DNA of 64,000 nucleotides from Haloplanus sp. CK5-1 (GCF_037201915.1 NZ_CP147505.1:1612001-1676000), one strand, 5' to 3'; shown: positions 1 through 7,708, counted from the stretch's first letter. Notes: generated from the sequence alone by a model not told the origin. Program-made: numbers and translations.

Positions 1-1310
1 GGTTCGCGGTCGAGCAGGGGTTTCAGCCCCCGGACCGCCAGGACTGCCCACATGCCGAAGCCGGCCAGCAGGCCGAACTGCCAGACCTTACCGACTTCGA
101 GGTACTCCAGCCCCTCGTTGCCGAGGAGCCACCAGAGGTCGCCGAGGTAGCCGTTCGCGCCGAGCCAGATGCCCCCCATACCGCCGACGGTGACCACGAC
201 CACCGCGGCCAGCAGGACGTCGATGTACGTCGACTGGTTCTTCGGTTCGTGTCCGGTCAGCAGCGGCGGCAGATACAGGCCCGCCCCGAGCCAAGTGGCG
301 GCGATCCAGAGGATCCCGAGGTCGATGTGCCACGTCTTCGCGATGGAGAACGGAAGTATCTGGAGGATGTGGACGCCGAACACCTCCTCGATGCCGAAGA
401 AGCCGGCCCGCTCGATGTAGAAGTGTGCGAGCAGGCCACCGAGCAACACCTGTGCGAGAAAGAGGCCGGCGGCGACCGGCACGAACCGCAGCGCCGATCG
501 CTGGCTGGGGAAGACGCTCACGTCACCCGGTTCGGGAACGGAAATCCCCTCGGCGGACGGCTCCGGGAGCCGGACCGAGCGGTACAGCCAGATGCCGAAG
601 CCCGCGCCCGCGACCAGCAACACCATGGCGATGACGCTCCAAGTCATCGCGGCGCCGGTCGCGTCGTTACCCGCACCGGGCGCGTACGGCCACTCGTTGG
701 TGTACGAGTGGTCGCCACCCGGCCGGTCGGTGTGGGAGAACCACGCCGTCCACATCGCGAAGTCGGCGAACTGGCGGGCGTCCGCCTCGCTGTCGATCAT
801 CCCCTCGGGGATGCCACGCACGTGACTCCCCTCGTGGTAGCGCTCGACGTACTCCTCGCGGACCTGTCCGTGAGCGTACATTTCTGCCGCCGAGTACTCG
901 ATGTTACCGCCCGTGTACTCGTCGTCGAGGTCCTCCTTGACGACCTGATCGACCGCCGCCTGCTCACCGGTCGACAGCGAGTCGTAACTCGCCCCGTACC
1001 GCTCCTCCGCGTAGTACGTTCGCATGTGCTGGGTCTTCAACTCCAGGGCGTCGGCGGTGTAGTCCTCGCCGTAGTACGCGCCGTTGCCGAGGATCGACCC
1101 GTGGTTCATCAGTCCGTGCTTCTGGAACGCCTTCTTGCCGTCCCTGATCTCCTGGTCGGTGACCACCGTCTCGCCGTCGGGACCGACCACCTGGTCGGGT
1201 ATCGGCGGTGCCTCCTGGTACGCGAACCACGCACCGCCGCCCATGACGACGAGATTGAACACGAACGCCACGGCGATCACTTTCGCGATGGTCTTGCGGG
1301 TGAGCTCCAT
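1..1310 (-). CDS. norB: Quinol-dependent nitric oxide reductase (qNor), 3' end beyond window
   Basis: Single-subunit membrane nitric oxide reductase that reduces NO to N2O with electrons from menaquinol in denitrification. The visible 436 residues start at ATG 1310 (MELTRKTIAK). A first membrane helix is at about residues 8-24, followed by the large extracellular domain typical of qNor, with the family-type stretch HGLMNHGSILGNGAYYG. A second helix follows near residues 195-215, and then the haem-copper oxidase core. His328 in TWHIDLGILW fits the first conserved haem-ligand histidine of the family. The frame has no stop down to base 3, so the remaining catalytic helices lie off the left edge. 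A palindrome at 1375-1386 suggests anaerobic/NO control. An IS end lies about 120 bp upstream but does not touch the gene. Family assignment is firm; quinol rather than cytochrome c as donor is inferred from the N-terminal extension. Confidence 0.9.
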   Translation of the reverse strand, partial: MELTRKTIAKVIAVAFVFNLVVMGGGAWFAYQEAPPIPDQVVGPDGETVVTDQEIRDGKKAFQKHGLMNHGSILGNGAYYGEDYTADALELKTQHMRTYYAEERYGASYDSLSTGEQAAVDQVVKEDLDDEYTGGNIEYSAAEMYAHGQVREEYVERYHEGSHVRGIPEGMIDSEADARQFADFAMWTAWFSHTDRPGGDHSYTNEWPYAPGAGNDATGAAMTWSVIAMVLLVAGAGFGIWLYRSVRLPEPSAEGISVPEPGDVSVFPSQRSALRFVPVAAGLFLAQVLLGGLLAHFYIERAGFFGIEEVFGVHILQILPFSIAKTWHIDLGILWIAATWLGAGLYLPPLLTGHEPKNQSTYIDVLLAAVVVVTVGGMGGIWLGANGYLGDLWWLLGNEGLEYLEVGKVWQFGLLAGFGMWAVLAVRGLKPLLDRE

Positions 1311-1374
1311 GTCCGGAGCGTCGACCCTCGGATCCTTGAACCGATATCCGATTCTCACCGGGCGGGCGGGCGGT

Positions 1375-1386
1375 CGAACATGTTCG
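1375..1386. promoter_or_regulatory. CGAACATGTTCG palindrome upstream of qNor
   Basis: Perfect 12-bp palindrome centred 70 bp upstream of the qNor start codon. A weak TATA-like stretch (GGATATCGG on the minus strand, about 1342-1350) lies between it and the gene. From memory, inverted repeats of this CGAA...TTCG type are described just upstream of the TATA box in haloarchaeal promoters induced by anaerobiosis (NarO/DmsR-type regulators), so a regulator-binding role is inferred. Confidence 0.55.
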
Positions 1387-1446
1387 GGGCATCGGGGGGC
1401 GTCGGCCACGTCCGACGGTCGCCGGAAACCAGTGAACTACCCCACC

Positions 1447-2445
1447 CTACTCAGCCGCTAGCGCGGCTTCCTTGAGGGTGGGGCTTCCTGTTTCCACGAC
1501 GCGCTGTACATCCACAATATCGGACGATTCCGATGAGGTGAACATAGGGAGCGCAGTCTCCACAGGCGTTGTGCCTTCGGACTGTCCCAGTCCTAGCTTC
1601 TCGAAACCGCGAGACAAAATGTTGAGCGCAGCGTTCGCATCTCTATCCGTCTCAAACCCACAAGCAGGACACGAGTGTTCTCGAACCCACAACGGTTTGT
1701 CTGACCTGACACCACACGACGCGCATTCTTTGGTCGTGCCTGCTGGGTCAACCTCAACGAAATGCGTGCCTTCGCGCTTGCACTTGTATTCGAGCAGTGT
1801 GGTGAACGTATCCCACGCTGCCGAAGCCGTGTTCTGACTGTTGCCAGCCGACTCTAGCATTGGCTTCACATCCAAATCCTCAACAGCCACCAAGTCGTAC
1901 TCCGTGGCGTAGTAATTAGAGAGTTTATGCAGGAAGTCGTGGCGCTTCCGCCTGACTCGCTGGTGACACTCAGCCACCCTCAACCGTTGTTTCTCCCAGT
2001 TGTTTGAGCCCTGCTGTTTTCGCGAGAGCGAGCGTTGTTCACGCTTGAGGCGTTCCCGTTCGTCTTGAAGATCGAGTGAGCCGACAGCACGTCCGTCCGT
2101 GTCCTGAGCGTATTTGCGGATACCCACGTCAATTCCGACACAACGGTTAGGATTGTCTGGTTTTGTTGATTCTTCCTTGCCTTCGACAGCGAAGGAAGCG
2201 TACCATTCACCAGTCCGCTCTTTCTTGACACACACCTCTTTGACAGTGACATCCTCGAGAATCTCACGGTGAACAGTAATGGGAATGTCTGCGAGTTTCG
2301 AGAGTGAAAGGACGGTCTGACCGTTCTTCTTGTCGAACTCAAAGCCAGACTGCACGTATGTGAAGCTCCTGAACTCGCTAGGTGCTTTCCAGTTGAGACT
2401 CCCGACGTTGTATCCGTTTTGTTTGAGCTGTGAGAGGGCTTTCAC
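1447..2445 (-). pseudogene. tnpB: tnpB, C-terminal fragment (RNA-guided nuclease/accessory transposase)
   Basis: Carries most of TnpB (OrfB_IS605): the beta-barrel region, the RuvC-like nuclease with Asp106 in CVGIDVGIRKYA and Glu189 in VAVEDLDVKPM, the four-cysteine zinc finger (CASCG...CPACG, Cys241/244/259/262) and the terminal DRDANAALNI motif. The frame here could start at GTG 2445, but this is an internal codon of the original gene; the first 86 residues lie at 3956-4219 beyond the inserted IS. Joining the halves through one copy of ACTGTC restores ...MRIEDS-VKALSQLKQNGY... and a protein of about 418 residues, normal for the family. All visible catalytic residues are intact, so the disruption looks recent. 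Without the N-terminal part the fragment is probably inactive. Confidence 0.9.
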
Positions 2446-2451
2446 ACTGTC
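2446..2451. repeat. Left copy of 6-bp target-site duplication (ACTGTC)
   Basis: ACTGTC directly precedes the left end of the ISH3-like element and recurs at 3962-3967. Removing the element plus one copy restores the tnpB frame. Part of it overlaps the terminal inverted repeat, so the true duplication may be 5 or 6 bp. Confidence 0.8.
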
Positions 2452-2466
2452 GCTAGTTGTCCACTC
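2449..2466. repeat. Left terminal inverted repeat of ISH3-like IS
   Basis: GTCGCTAGTTGTCCACTC, exact reverse complement of 3946-3963 over 18 bp. The outer bases GTC belong to both the repeat and the target duplication. Confidence 0.85.
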
Positions 2467-2557
2467 TGGCTCAAGAGACCAGTTGCTGACACGTAGTGAT
2501 CAGAATGACGCGACTGAATCAGTCGCCTGATTCAGCCGCCGTCCGGATGGATGCGTG

Positions 2558-3748
2558 ATGAGGCTACCAAAACTCAAACGCATCCTCACAGATCCGGACG
2601 AGTACATTTCGAACAGCCAGTTGAAGTCTCTTAGCATGGAGTTGCTTGAGCTGATACCGATGGAAGGAATCGAGGGCTCTGGCCTCGATTCCGAGGAGAT
2701 CATGGAAGTCGTCTTACGAGCTGCTGTTGACACAACCTCAGTCAACGGCGTCACAACGAATACTGAGGACACGCCAAACCGCGAGCCAGTGATGGACTGG
2801 TTGCACACCCTGGAGAAAGAGCCGATGCTCGATGCTGTCAACGATATCCTCGCACTGGTGGCAATGACGGTTCTCGACCGCGGCGGGTCGAGAACCATCT
2901 GTCTGGACTTCATGGACAATCCGTTCCACGGTCATCCAGACGACGAGGACGAGTTCAGGAGAATGGAAGCACGGGACGGAACCACGAAGTGTCACCGGTA
3001 CTGTACTGCGTTCGTCATCGCGCAGGGAAAGCCACTAACACTGGCAGTTGAACCAGTTGATGGCGAGGACAGCAAGGCCGACGCGGTCGAGCGCGTGCTC
3101 GCCCGCGTCGAGACATATCCATTCGAGACCGACCAGATCCTCATGGACAGAGACGCCTTCGTCGGGGAGTTAATCGGTGTTCTTCGGGAGACAGCACCGC
3201 CAGTCTTTCCGGTCATAACCCGGAAAGACTCGCTCCGGGAGAAACTTGCTGTCACTGCTTCGCATATGACAGAAGAGACGGTCTGTGAAGACAAAGAGTA
3301 CGAACAGACGTATCCGCTGGCAGTGAACGTCACCTACCAGAACGGTGATCGTGGAAAATCAGGGCTCAAACAAACGGGCTACGCGGCGTACGGTCTGGAA
3401 GACCGCACGCCGCAGCAAGTGGCGCAGGTCTACAACCATCGGTCACGGATCGAGAAGAGCTATGAGAAGTTCCGCGAAGCGCGTGCTTTGACAACGACGC
3501 CATCGACGATAATTCGGCTCTTCTACGTGGGTGTCGGGTTCCTGTTGGAGCAGTTGTGGCTCGTGTTGCAATGGGCAGTGCTCGCCCGGCCACGGCGTGG
3601 CGGGCGAGCACTCCCGACAGATTTCACGTTCAGTGATGGGTTTCTCCACGGGATCGAGCAGGTGTTAGACGATGAGCTCGGCTGGAAGCAAAAGCATCGG
3701 ACAAACAGTGAAGGGTTACCACCAGGATACGAGCACGGACTCGGCTGA
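2558..3748 (+). CDS. ISH3-family-like DDE transposase
   Basis: A 396-residue transposase from ATG 2558 (a GTG one codon earlier is also possible). Candidate catalytic residues are an Asp in ICLDFMDNPFHG (near residue 117), an Asp in ILMDRDAF (near 197), and the Glu of YNHRSRIEKSYEKF (near 307), which fits the Y-x2-R-x3-E signature of IS4-related DDE enzymes. A conserved hydrophobic segment (LFYVGVGFLLEQLWLVLQWA) lies in the C-terminal part as in ISH3 proteins. The gene fills most of the IS and reads opposite to the tnpB it interrupts. The frame is intact and of full family length, so the enzyme is probably functional. Confidence 0.88.
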   Translation: MRLPKLKRILTDPDEYISNSQLKSLSMELLELIPMEGIEGSGLDSEEIMEVVLRAAVDTTSVNGVTTNTEDTPNREPVMDWLHTLEKEPMLDAVNDILALVAMTVLDRGGSRTICLDFMDNPFHGHPDDEDEFRRMEARDGTTKCHRYCTAFVIAQGKPLTLAVEPVDGEDSKADAVERVLARVETYPFETDQILMDRDAFVGELIGVLRETAPPVFPVITRKDSLREKLAVTASHMTEETVCEDKEYEQTYPLAVNVTYQNGDRGKSGLKQTGYAAYGLEDRTPQQVAQVYNHRSRIEKSYEKFREARALTTTPSTIIRLFYVGVGFLLEQLWLVLQWAVLARPRRGGRALPTDFTFSDGFLHGIEQVLDDELGWKQKHRTNSEGLPPGYEHGLG

Positions 3749-3752
3749 GCCG

Positions 3753-3774
3753 CCTCGCTTCGGCTGAAGCGAGG
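3753..3774 (+). terminator. Hairpin after transposase gene
   Basis: CCTCGCTTC-GGCT-GAAGCGAGG, a perfect 9-bp stem with a 4-nt loop, starts 4 bp after the transposase stop. No T-run follows immediately, so it may act as an RNA structure or weak terminator inside the IS. Confidence 0.45.
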
Positions 3775-3945
3775 CTGGCGAACAGCGACAGCTATCTTTT
3801 GACGGTCGTCGAAATAACTGCCACAGCGGACAACAGCCAAGTATTTGATATTTTTCTAACTCGGTGCAGCGTCAGGAGTGGAATTCGTCTCGTTTCGGCC
3901 TTCTTATCGTGTTAAACCGGACTCTTGCCACCGGCGCTATCGATA

Positions 3946-3963
3946 GAGTGGACAACTAGCGAC
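3946..3963. repeat. Right terminal inverted repeat of ISH3-like IS
   Basis: GAGTGGACAACTAGCGAC, the 18-bp exact complement of 2449-2466. Confidence 0.85.
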
Positions 3964-4219
3964 TGTCTTCGATACGCATGACAGCGGCTTGTGTGACCGT
4001 GGCGTACAGGTCGTTGAGGTCAGTCCACCAGTCTTTGAGGTCGGGCAACTGGTCACGGACTTGGCGCACTCGCTGCTTGAGGGTCCCTGCTGATTCAGAG
4101 ATTTGGTCGAACTCGTTGAGGGCGTGGTTATACAGTTGCCGACAGGTATCACGGTAGTAGTCCAGTATCTCTCGCTGGGCTTCTGTTGGGTGCAGTCGAT
4201 ACCTGTAGGCGTAGTGCAT
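3956..4219 (-). pseudogene. tnpB: tnpB, N-terminal fragment
   Basis: Starts at ATG 4219 (MHYAYRYRLHPTEAQREIL), the standard N-terminus of haloarchaeal TnpB with the RYRLxP motif followed by the helical region (CRQLYNHALNEF). The 86 native residues end at MRIEDS; the final Arg and the stop are contributed by the inserted IS end. The continuation is the fragment ending at 1447. The start lies 2 nt after the stop of the ribbon-helix-helix gene, so the two are translationally linked. As it stands it would make a short protein without any nuclease residues. Confidence 0.88.
3962..3967. repeat. Right copy of target-site duplication (ACTGTC)
   Basis: Identical to 2446-2451; flanks the right end of the ISH3-like element within the tnpB codons for Asp-Ser. 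Confidence 0.8.
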
Positions 4220-4221
4220 TG

Positions 4222-4347
4222 TTACTGATTTCTCTTCTCAATTAGTTCGTCTAGTTTCTCTTGGACGAACGAAGAGAGATTCAAGTGGTTCTCCTGAATC
4301 CACTCTTCTTGGTCTTCGCGGATAGAGATTGTTTTGCGCTTTGCCAC
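4222..4347 (-). CDS. Small ribbon-helix-helix-like protein of the IS200/605 element
   Basis: A 41-residue protein from GTG 4347 (VAKRKTISIREDQEEWI...LSSFVQEKLDELIEK). The pattern of a short beta strand (KTISI) followed by two helices with hydrophobic spacing matches Arc/MetJ-type ribbon-helix-helix DNA-binding proteins. Such microgenes are commonly seen just before tnpB in haloarchaeal IS1341-like elements. It ends 2 nt before tnpB, and a TATA-like TTACGTAA lies about 20 bp upstream. Likely role is autoregulation of the element or binding of its end; this is inference. The gene itself is undamaged. Confidence 0.75.
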   Translation of the reverse strand: MAKRKTISIREDQEEWIQENHLNLSSFVQEKLDELIEKRNQ

Positions 4348-4446
4348 GCTATACTTTACGTAACTTATGCAATTGAACGTTGTGGTTTCAAGTTGGCCTG
4401 TGGGACTGCACAGAAGAGTGTGAGATAGATGATGACGGCGCTGTAT

Positions 4447-4500
4447 CCCCGCCCTACTCGCTCGCCTATGGCTCGCTCCTTGAAGACGGGAGCTTAGCGC
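4447..4500 (-). repeat. Second right-end-like sequence of an IS200/605 element
   Basis: Read on the minus strand this stretch (AAGCTCCCGTCTTCAAGG...GAGTAGGGCGGGGATAC) parallels the tnpB 3' end at 1428-1490 (AAGCCCCACCCTCAAGG...GAGTAGGGTGGGGTAGTTC). It could encode the tail of another TnpB (EAPVFKERAIGER). It is either the remnant of a second element directly upstream or a solo right end (PATE-like miniature element). Confidence 0.5.
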
Positions 4501-4538
4501 CTACAAACCACTAAACCCTCCGGGTGACTCCCTCGGGT

Positions 4539-6254
4539 ATGGGACTGGAGGACTACTGGGGCGTGGGGCCGAAGACGAGCGAACGCCTCCGCGACCGGCT
4601 GGGCGAGGAGCGGGCGGTCGAGGCCATCGAGTCCGCGGACGTGCGGGCGTTGACCGACGCGGGGATCACGCGTGGGAGAGCGACGCGGATCCTCCGCCGG
4701 GCCAACGCCGACGCGGGGATGGACGCCCTCGCGACCCGGGACACGCGCGAGGTGTACGACGACCTGCTGGAACTGGCCGGGAACTACGCCCTCACCGGAC
4801 ACGCCGGCGACCGAATCCGCGTACTGACGCCGCTCACGTCCCGGGAGTCGATCGAGTCGCGCCTCGACGCGGTCGAGGCGGCCCGCGACGCGTGGACGGG
4901 GCTGGACGACGAGGGCCGGGCGACGGTCGTCGCGGCGTTCGACGCCTACGACGCCGCCGACGGGACGGAACGCGCCGCCGTCGACGCCGCACTCGCGCTC
5001 CGGGAGGCGGGCCTCGACGGGGCGACCTTCGACACCCTCGGGGAGATCGACCCCGATGCGATCTGGGCGGCGGCGACGGCGCTGGGCGACGTGACCGCCG
5101 ACGGGGTCGCCGAGGGAGCCGACGACCGCCTCGACGACCTCCGGGCCCGCCTCGACGACGCCCGTGATCTGGAGGACTCGGCGTTCGACGTCCTCGACGA
5201 CGTCCGCGGGGCGGGCGTGCGCGACCTCTCCGATTTCCGGCACGCCTTCGCCGACTACGTGGCGAGCGAGACCCACCTCTCGCGGTCGGCGGTCGAGGAG
5301 GCCGCCCCCGAGGACGCCCACGACGCCGCCGACTTCGCGAGCACGACGCTCCGGGCGCTGGTGGACGACCTCGAACGCCGGGTGACCGAACGCGCCGGGG
5401 AGGTCGAGGCCGATCTCCGGGCGTCGATCGCCGACGCCCGCGACGACGTGGACCGGGCGGTCGCGGCCGTCGACGACGTGGCGTTCGACCTGTCGCTCGC
5501 CCGCTTCGCGGCCGATCACGACCTCATACGCCCGGTCGTCGGCGGCGACGGCCTCGCCGTCGAGGGGGCGTGCAATCCCTTCCTCGCCGACCCCGACCCG
5601 GTGAACTACGCGGTCGGCGACCACGACTGCTCGCCGCCGGCGGGCGACCGCGTGGCGGTGCTCACCGGCGCGAACAGCGGCGGGAAGACGACGCTGCTGG
5701 AGACCTGCTGTGCGGTCGCCCTGCTGGCCGCGATGGGCCTGCCGGTCCCCGCCGACCGCGCCGAGGTGGGATTTTTCGATTCGATCGTCTTCCACCGCCG
5801 CCACGCGAGTTTCAACGCCGGCGTGCTGGAGTCGACGCTGAAGTCGATCGTTCCCCCGCTGACCGACGGCGGTCGGACGCTGATGCTGGTCGACGAGTTC
5901 GAGGCGATCACCGAACCCGGCCGCGCCGCCGACCTGCTGAACGGGCTCGTCGAACTCACGGTCGACCGAGGCGCGCTCGGCGTCTACGTCACCCACCTCG
6001 CCGACGACCTGAGTCCGCTCCCCGAAAGCGCCCGGATCGACGGCATCTTCGCCGAGGGGTTGACGGCGGAGCTCGACCTCCGGGTGGACTACCAGCCCCG
6101 GTTCGGGACGGTCGGCAAGTCGACCCCGGAGTTCATCGTCTCGCGACTCGTCGCGAACGCGGACGACCGCGGGGAGCGAAGCGGATTCGAACGCCTCGCG
6201 GCCGCCGTCGGCGAGGAGGCCGTCCAGGCCACCCTCGCGGACGCGTGGGAGTGA
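4539..6254 (+). CDS. MutS-like ATPase with N-terminal helix-hairpin-helix domain (archaeal MutS5-type)
   Basis: A 571-residue protein starting at ATG 4539 (MGLEDYWGVGPKTSERL); a GTG 15 bp upstream is in frame but less likely. Residues 1-55 form a helix-hairpin-helix DNA-binding unit (GVGPKTSERLRDRLG, DAGITRGRATRIL). The middle is long, Asp/Arg-rich and helical, corresponding to the MutS lever/clamp. The C-terminal third is a MutS ABC-type ATPase with Walker A GANSGGKTT (about residue 377), Walker B LMLVDEFEAI (about 447) and the switch His in VTHLADDL. It lacks the MutS1 mismatch-recognition domain, so a role in recombination or branched-DNA processing is more likely than classical mismatch repair. 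TATA-like CTAAACC is about 25 bp upstream. Confidence 0.82.
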   Translation: MGLEDYWGVGPKTSERLRDRLGEERAVEAIESADVRALTDAGITRGRATRILRRANADAGMDALATRDTREVYDDLLELAGNYALTGHAGDRIRVLTPLTSRESIESRLDAVEAARDAWTGLDDEGRATVVAAFDAYDAADGTERAAVDAALALREAGLDGATFDTLGEIDPDAIWAAATALGDVTADGVAEGADDRLDDLRARLDDARDLEDSAFDVLDDVRGAGVRDLSDFRHAFADYVASETHLSRSAVEEAAPEDAHDAADFASTTLRALVDDLERRVTERAGEVEADLRASIADARDDVDRAVAAVDDVAFDLSLARFAADHDLIRPVVGGDGLAVEGACNPFLADPDPVNYAVGDHDCSPPAGDRVAVLTGANSGGKTTLLETCCAVALLAAMGLPVPADRAEVGFFDSIVFHRRHASFNAGVLESTLKSIVPPLTDGGRTLMLVDEFEAITEPGRAADLLNGLVELTVDRGALGVYVTHLADDLSPLPESARIDGIFAEGLTAELDLRVDYQPRFGTVGKSTPEFIVSRLVANADDRGERSGFERLAAAVGEEAVQATLADAWE

Positions 6255-6297
6255 AGCGGAGCGTGCGACTCTTAACCCCGCATCGACTGGGGGAGAT

Positions 6298-7650
6298 ATG
6301 TTCCAGGACCGGTCGGGTGACCTCGCCGACGGCACTTCACTCAGGGGGTACGGAGCGGCCGTCACGCCGGGACCCGACGGGCCGCTGGTCTTCGTCGCCG
6401 GCTTCGGCGACGCGAACCGGGTCCTCCGGTGGGACGGCGGCGAACTCGTCGATGCGGCCTGTGGCGTCCTCGCCGACGACGGCCGGCACGCGATCAGTGT
6501 CGCGGCGGCCGACTTAGACGCCGACGGGCGCGAGGAGGTGTACGTCCACAACGTCGCCGCCTTCGGTGGCACCTCGGCCGAGGCGGACCTCCTCTTGGAC
6601 CCCGAACCGAACGACGGTCGGTGGCGCGACCTCTTTTCGGCGCCCGTGAACCGCCGGCGCGAGAACCACCGCGTCGGGCGGTCGGTCGCGGCGATCGACC
6701 GCCTCGGCACCGGCCGGTACGGGGTGCTCGTCACCGGCTACGGCTCGCCGGCCCGCTTCTACGAGGTCGGCGACGACGGCGGTGTCACGGACCTCGCGGA
6801 GACCGTTGGACTCGACGTGGTCACCGGCGGGCGGTCGGTCGCCGCGGGGCCCATCCTCTCCGATCGGACGGACGTGTTCCTCGGGGCCGAGCGCGGCCCG
6901 AACCTCCTGCTCCGGAACGCCGGCGGGACGTTCGTCGACGTGGCCCGGGAGTACGGCGTCGCGGACCCGGAGGAGAACGCCCGCGGAGCGACGCTCGTCG
7001 CCCCCGACGGCGCGCGGTCGTTCGACATCGTCTGTGGCAACTGGAAGGGACCGAGCCGGCTGTTCGTCCGCGAGGACGACGCCTTCGACGACGCCGCGCC
7101 GTCGGCACTCGCACGCCCGGCACGCGTCCGGACCGTCGTCGTCGCGGACTTCGACAACGACGGTCGACAGGAACTGTTCGTGAACTGTCTGGGCGCTCCC
7201 AACCGCCTCCTGACACACGACGGCGAGTGGACCCAGACCGGCATCGGCGACGCCCTCGAACCCGAGGGGATGGGGACCGGGGCCGCCGTCGCCGATATAG
7301 ACGGCGACGGGACGCTCGAACTCCTCGTCGTCCACGGCGAGGCCGACGCGCAACCGCTCTCGGTCTACAGTGCACCCAACGAGGGCGACTGGCTCCGTGT
7401 TCGCCCACTCACGCCCGACGGCGCGCCGGCCCGGGGCGCACGGGTAACCCTGACGACGGACCGGGGACGACAGACCCGCGTCGTCGACCCCGGGAGCGGC
7501 TACCTCTGTCAGATGGAACCGGTCGCCCACTTCGGACTCGGCGACGCCGACCCGGAGACCGTCACGGTGTGTTGGCCCGGCGGCCGCGAGCGGACGGTGA
7601 CGGACCCCGATACCCGGACTACGATACGCTGTTCGCATCCCGGCGGTTGA
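6298..7650 (+). CDS. FG-GAP/VCBS repeat protein with C-terminal UnbV/ASPIC domain (CRTAC1-like)
   Basis: A 450-residue beta-propeller type protein. Repeated Asp-rich loops (DLDADGREEVYV, DFDNDGRQELFV, DIDGDGTLELLV) are the calcium-binding FG-GAP signature. The C-terminal about 75 residues (ARVTLTTDRGRQ...GSGYLCQ...HFGLGDA...VCWPGGRE) match the ASPIC/UnbV domain. Homologues in bacteria and animals are normally secreted, but no signal peptide or membrane segment is visible: the protein opens with MFQDRSGDLADGTSLRGYG. Function in haloarchaea is unknown. It follows the MutS-like gene by 43 bp with its own TATA-like CTCTTAACC at about 6268, so it is probably transcribed separately. Confidence 0.8.
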   Translation: MFQDRSGDLADGTSLRGYGAAVTPGPDGPLVFVAGFGDANRVLRWDGGELVDAACGVLADDGRHAISVAAADLDADGREEVYVHNVAAFGGTSAEADLLLDPEPNDGRWRDLFSAPVNRRRENHRVGRSVAAIDRLGTGRYGVLVTGYGSPARFYEVGDDGGVTDLAETVGLDVVTGGRSVAAGPILSDRTDVFLGAERGPNLLLRNAGGTFVDVAREYGVADPEENARGATLVAPDGARSFDIVCGNWKGPSRLFVREDDAFDDAAPSALARPARVRTVVVADFDNDGRQELFVNCLGAPNRLLTHDGEWTQTGIGDALEPEGMGTGAAVADIDGDGTLELLVVHGEADAQPLSVYSAPNEGDWLRVRPLTPDGAPARGARVTLTTDRGRQTRVVDPGSGYLCQMEPVAHFGLGDADPETVTVCWPGGRERTVTDPDTRTTIRCSHPGG

Positions 7651-7708
7651 ACTCCCACGGGCCGAGGTAGCGGGATTTAAGATGGGGACTCCGCTACTGA
7701 CTGGAAGG

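Larger units (their letters stand above)
2452..3961 (+). mobile_element. ISH3-family-like insertion sequence (~1.51 kb)
   Basis: A complete IS inserted into tnpB. It has 18-bp perfect terminal inverted repeats, a 5-6 bp target duplication and one DDE transposase gene read rightwards. A palindrome GCGACTGAATCAGTCGC (2510-2526) precedes the transposase and a strong hairpin (3753-3774) follows it. Length and protein fit the archaeal ISH3 group (about 1.2-1.5 kb, short direct duplications), although a more distant IS4-type assignment is possible. Perfect repeats and an open transposase suggest that it may still be active. Confidence 0.85.
1428..4500 (-). mobile_element. IS200/IS605-type (IS1341-like, tnpB-only) element, interrupted
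   Basis: The stretch has visibly lower GC than its neighbours and carries, on the minus strand, a ribbon-helix-helix microgene, tnpB and a structured right end, with no tnpA. The right end has a stem-loop AGCCGC-GCTA-GCGGCT overlapping the last tnpB codons (1449-1464) and then GAGTAGGGTGGGGTAGTTCAC. This is the position where TnpB-associated RNA (omega RNA) scaffolds normally end. The left limit is approximate, since 4447-4500 contains a second right-end-like sequence. The element is split by the ISH3-like IS at 2452-3961. Boundaries are inferred and the outer target site could not be fixed. Confidence 0.7.

Noticed and set aside
249-1475. Long open frame on the plus strand opposite qNor
   Set aside because: Composition is Arg/Val-rich shadow of the minus-strand gene; the qNor frame has clear family motifs and membrane helices.
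2510-2526. GCGACTGAATCAGTCGC palindrome as an independent regulatory site
   Set aside because: Lies inside the ISH3-like element just before the transposase start and is most simply part of that IS.
4494-6734. 746-codon minus-strand open frame over the MutS-like gene
   Set aside because: Antisense shadow produced by high GC3; no motif, and it crosses the start of the next real gene.
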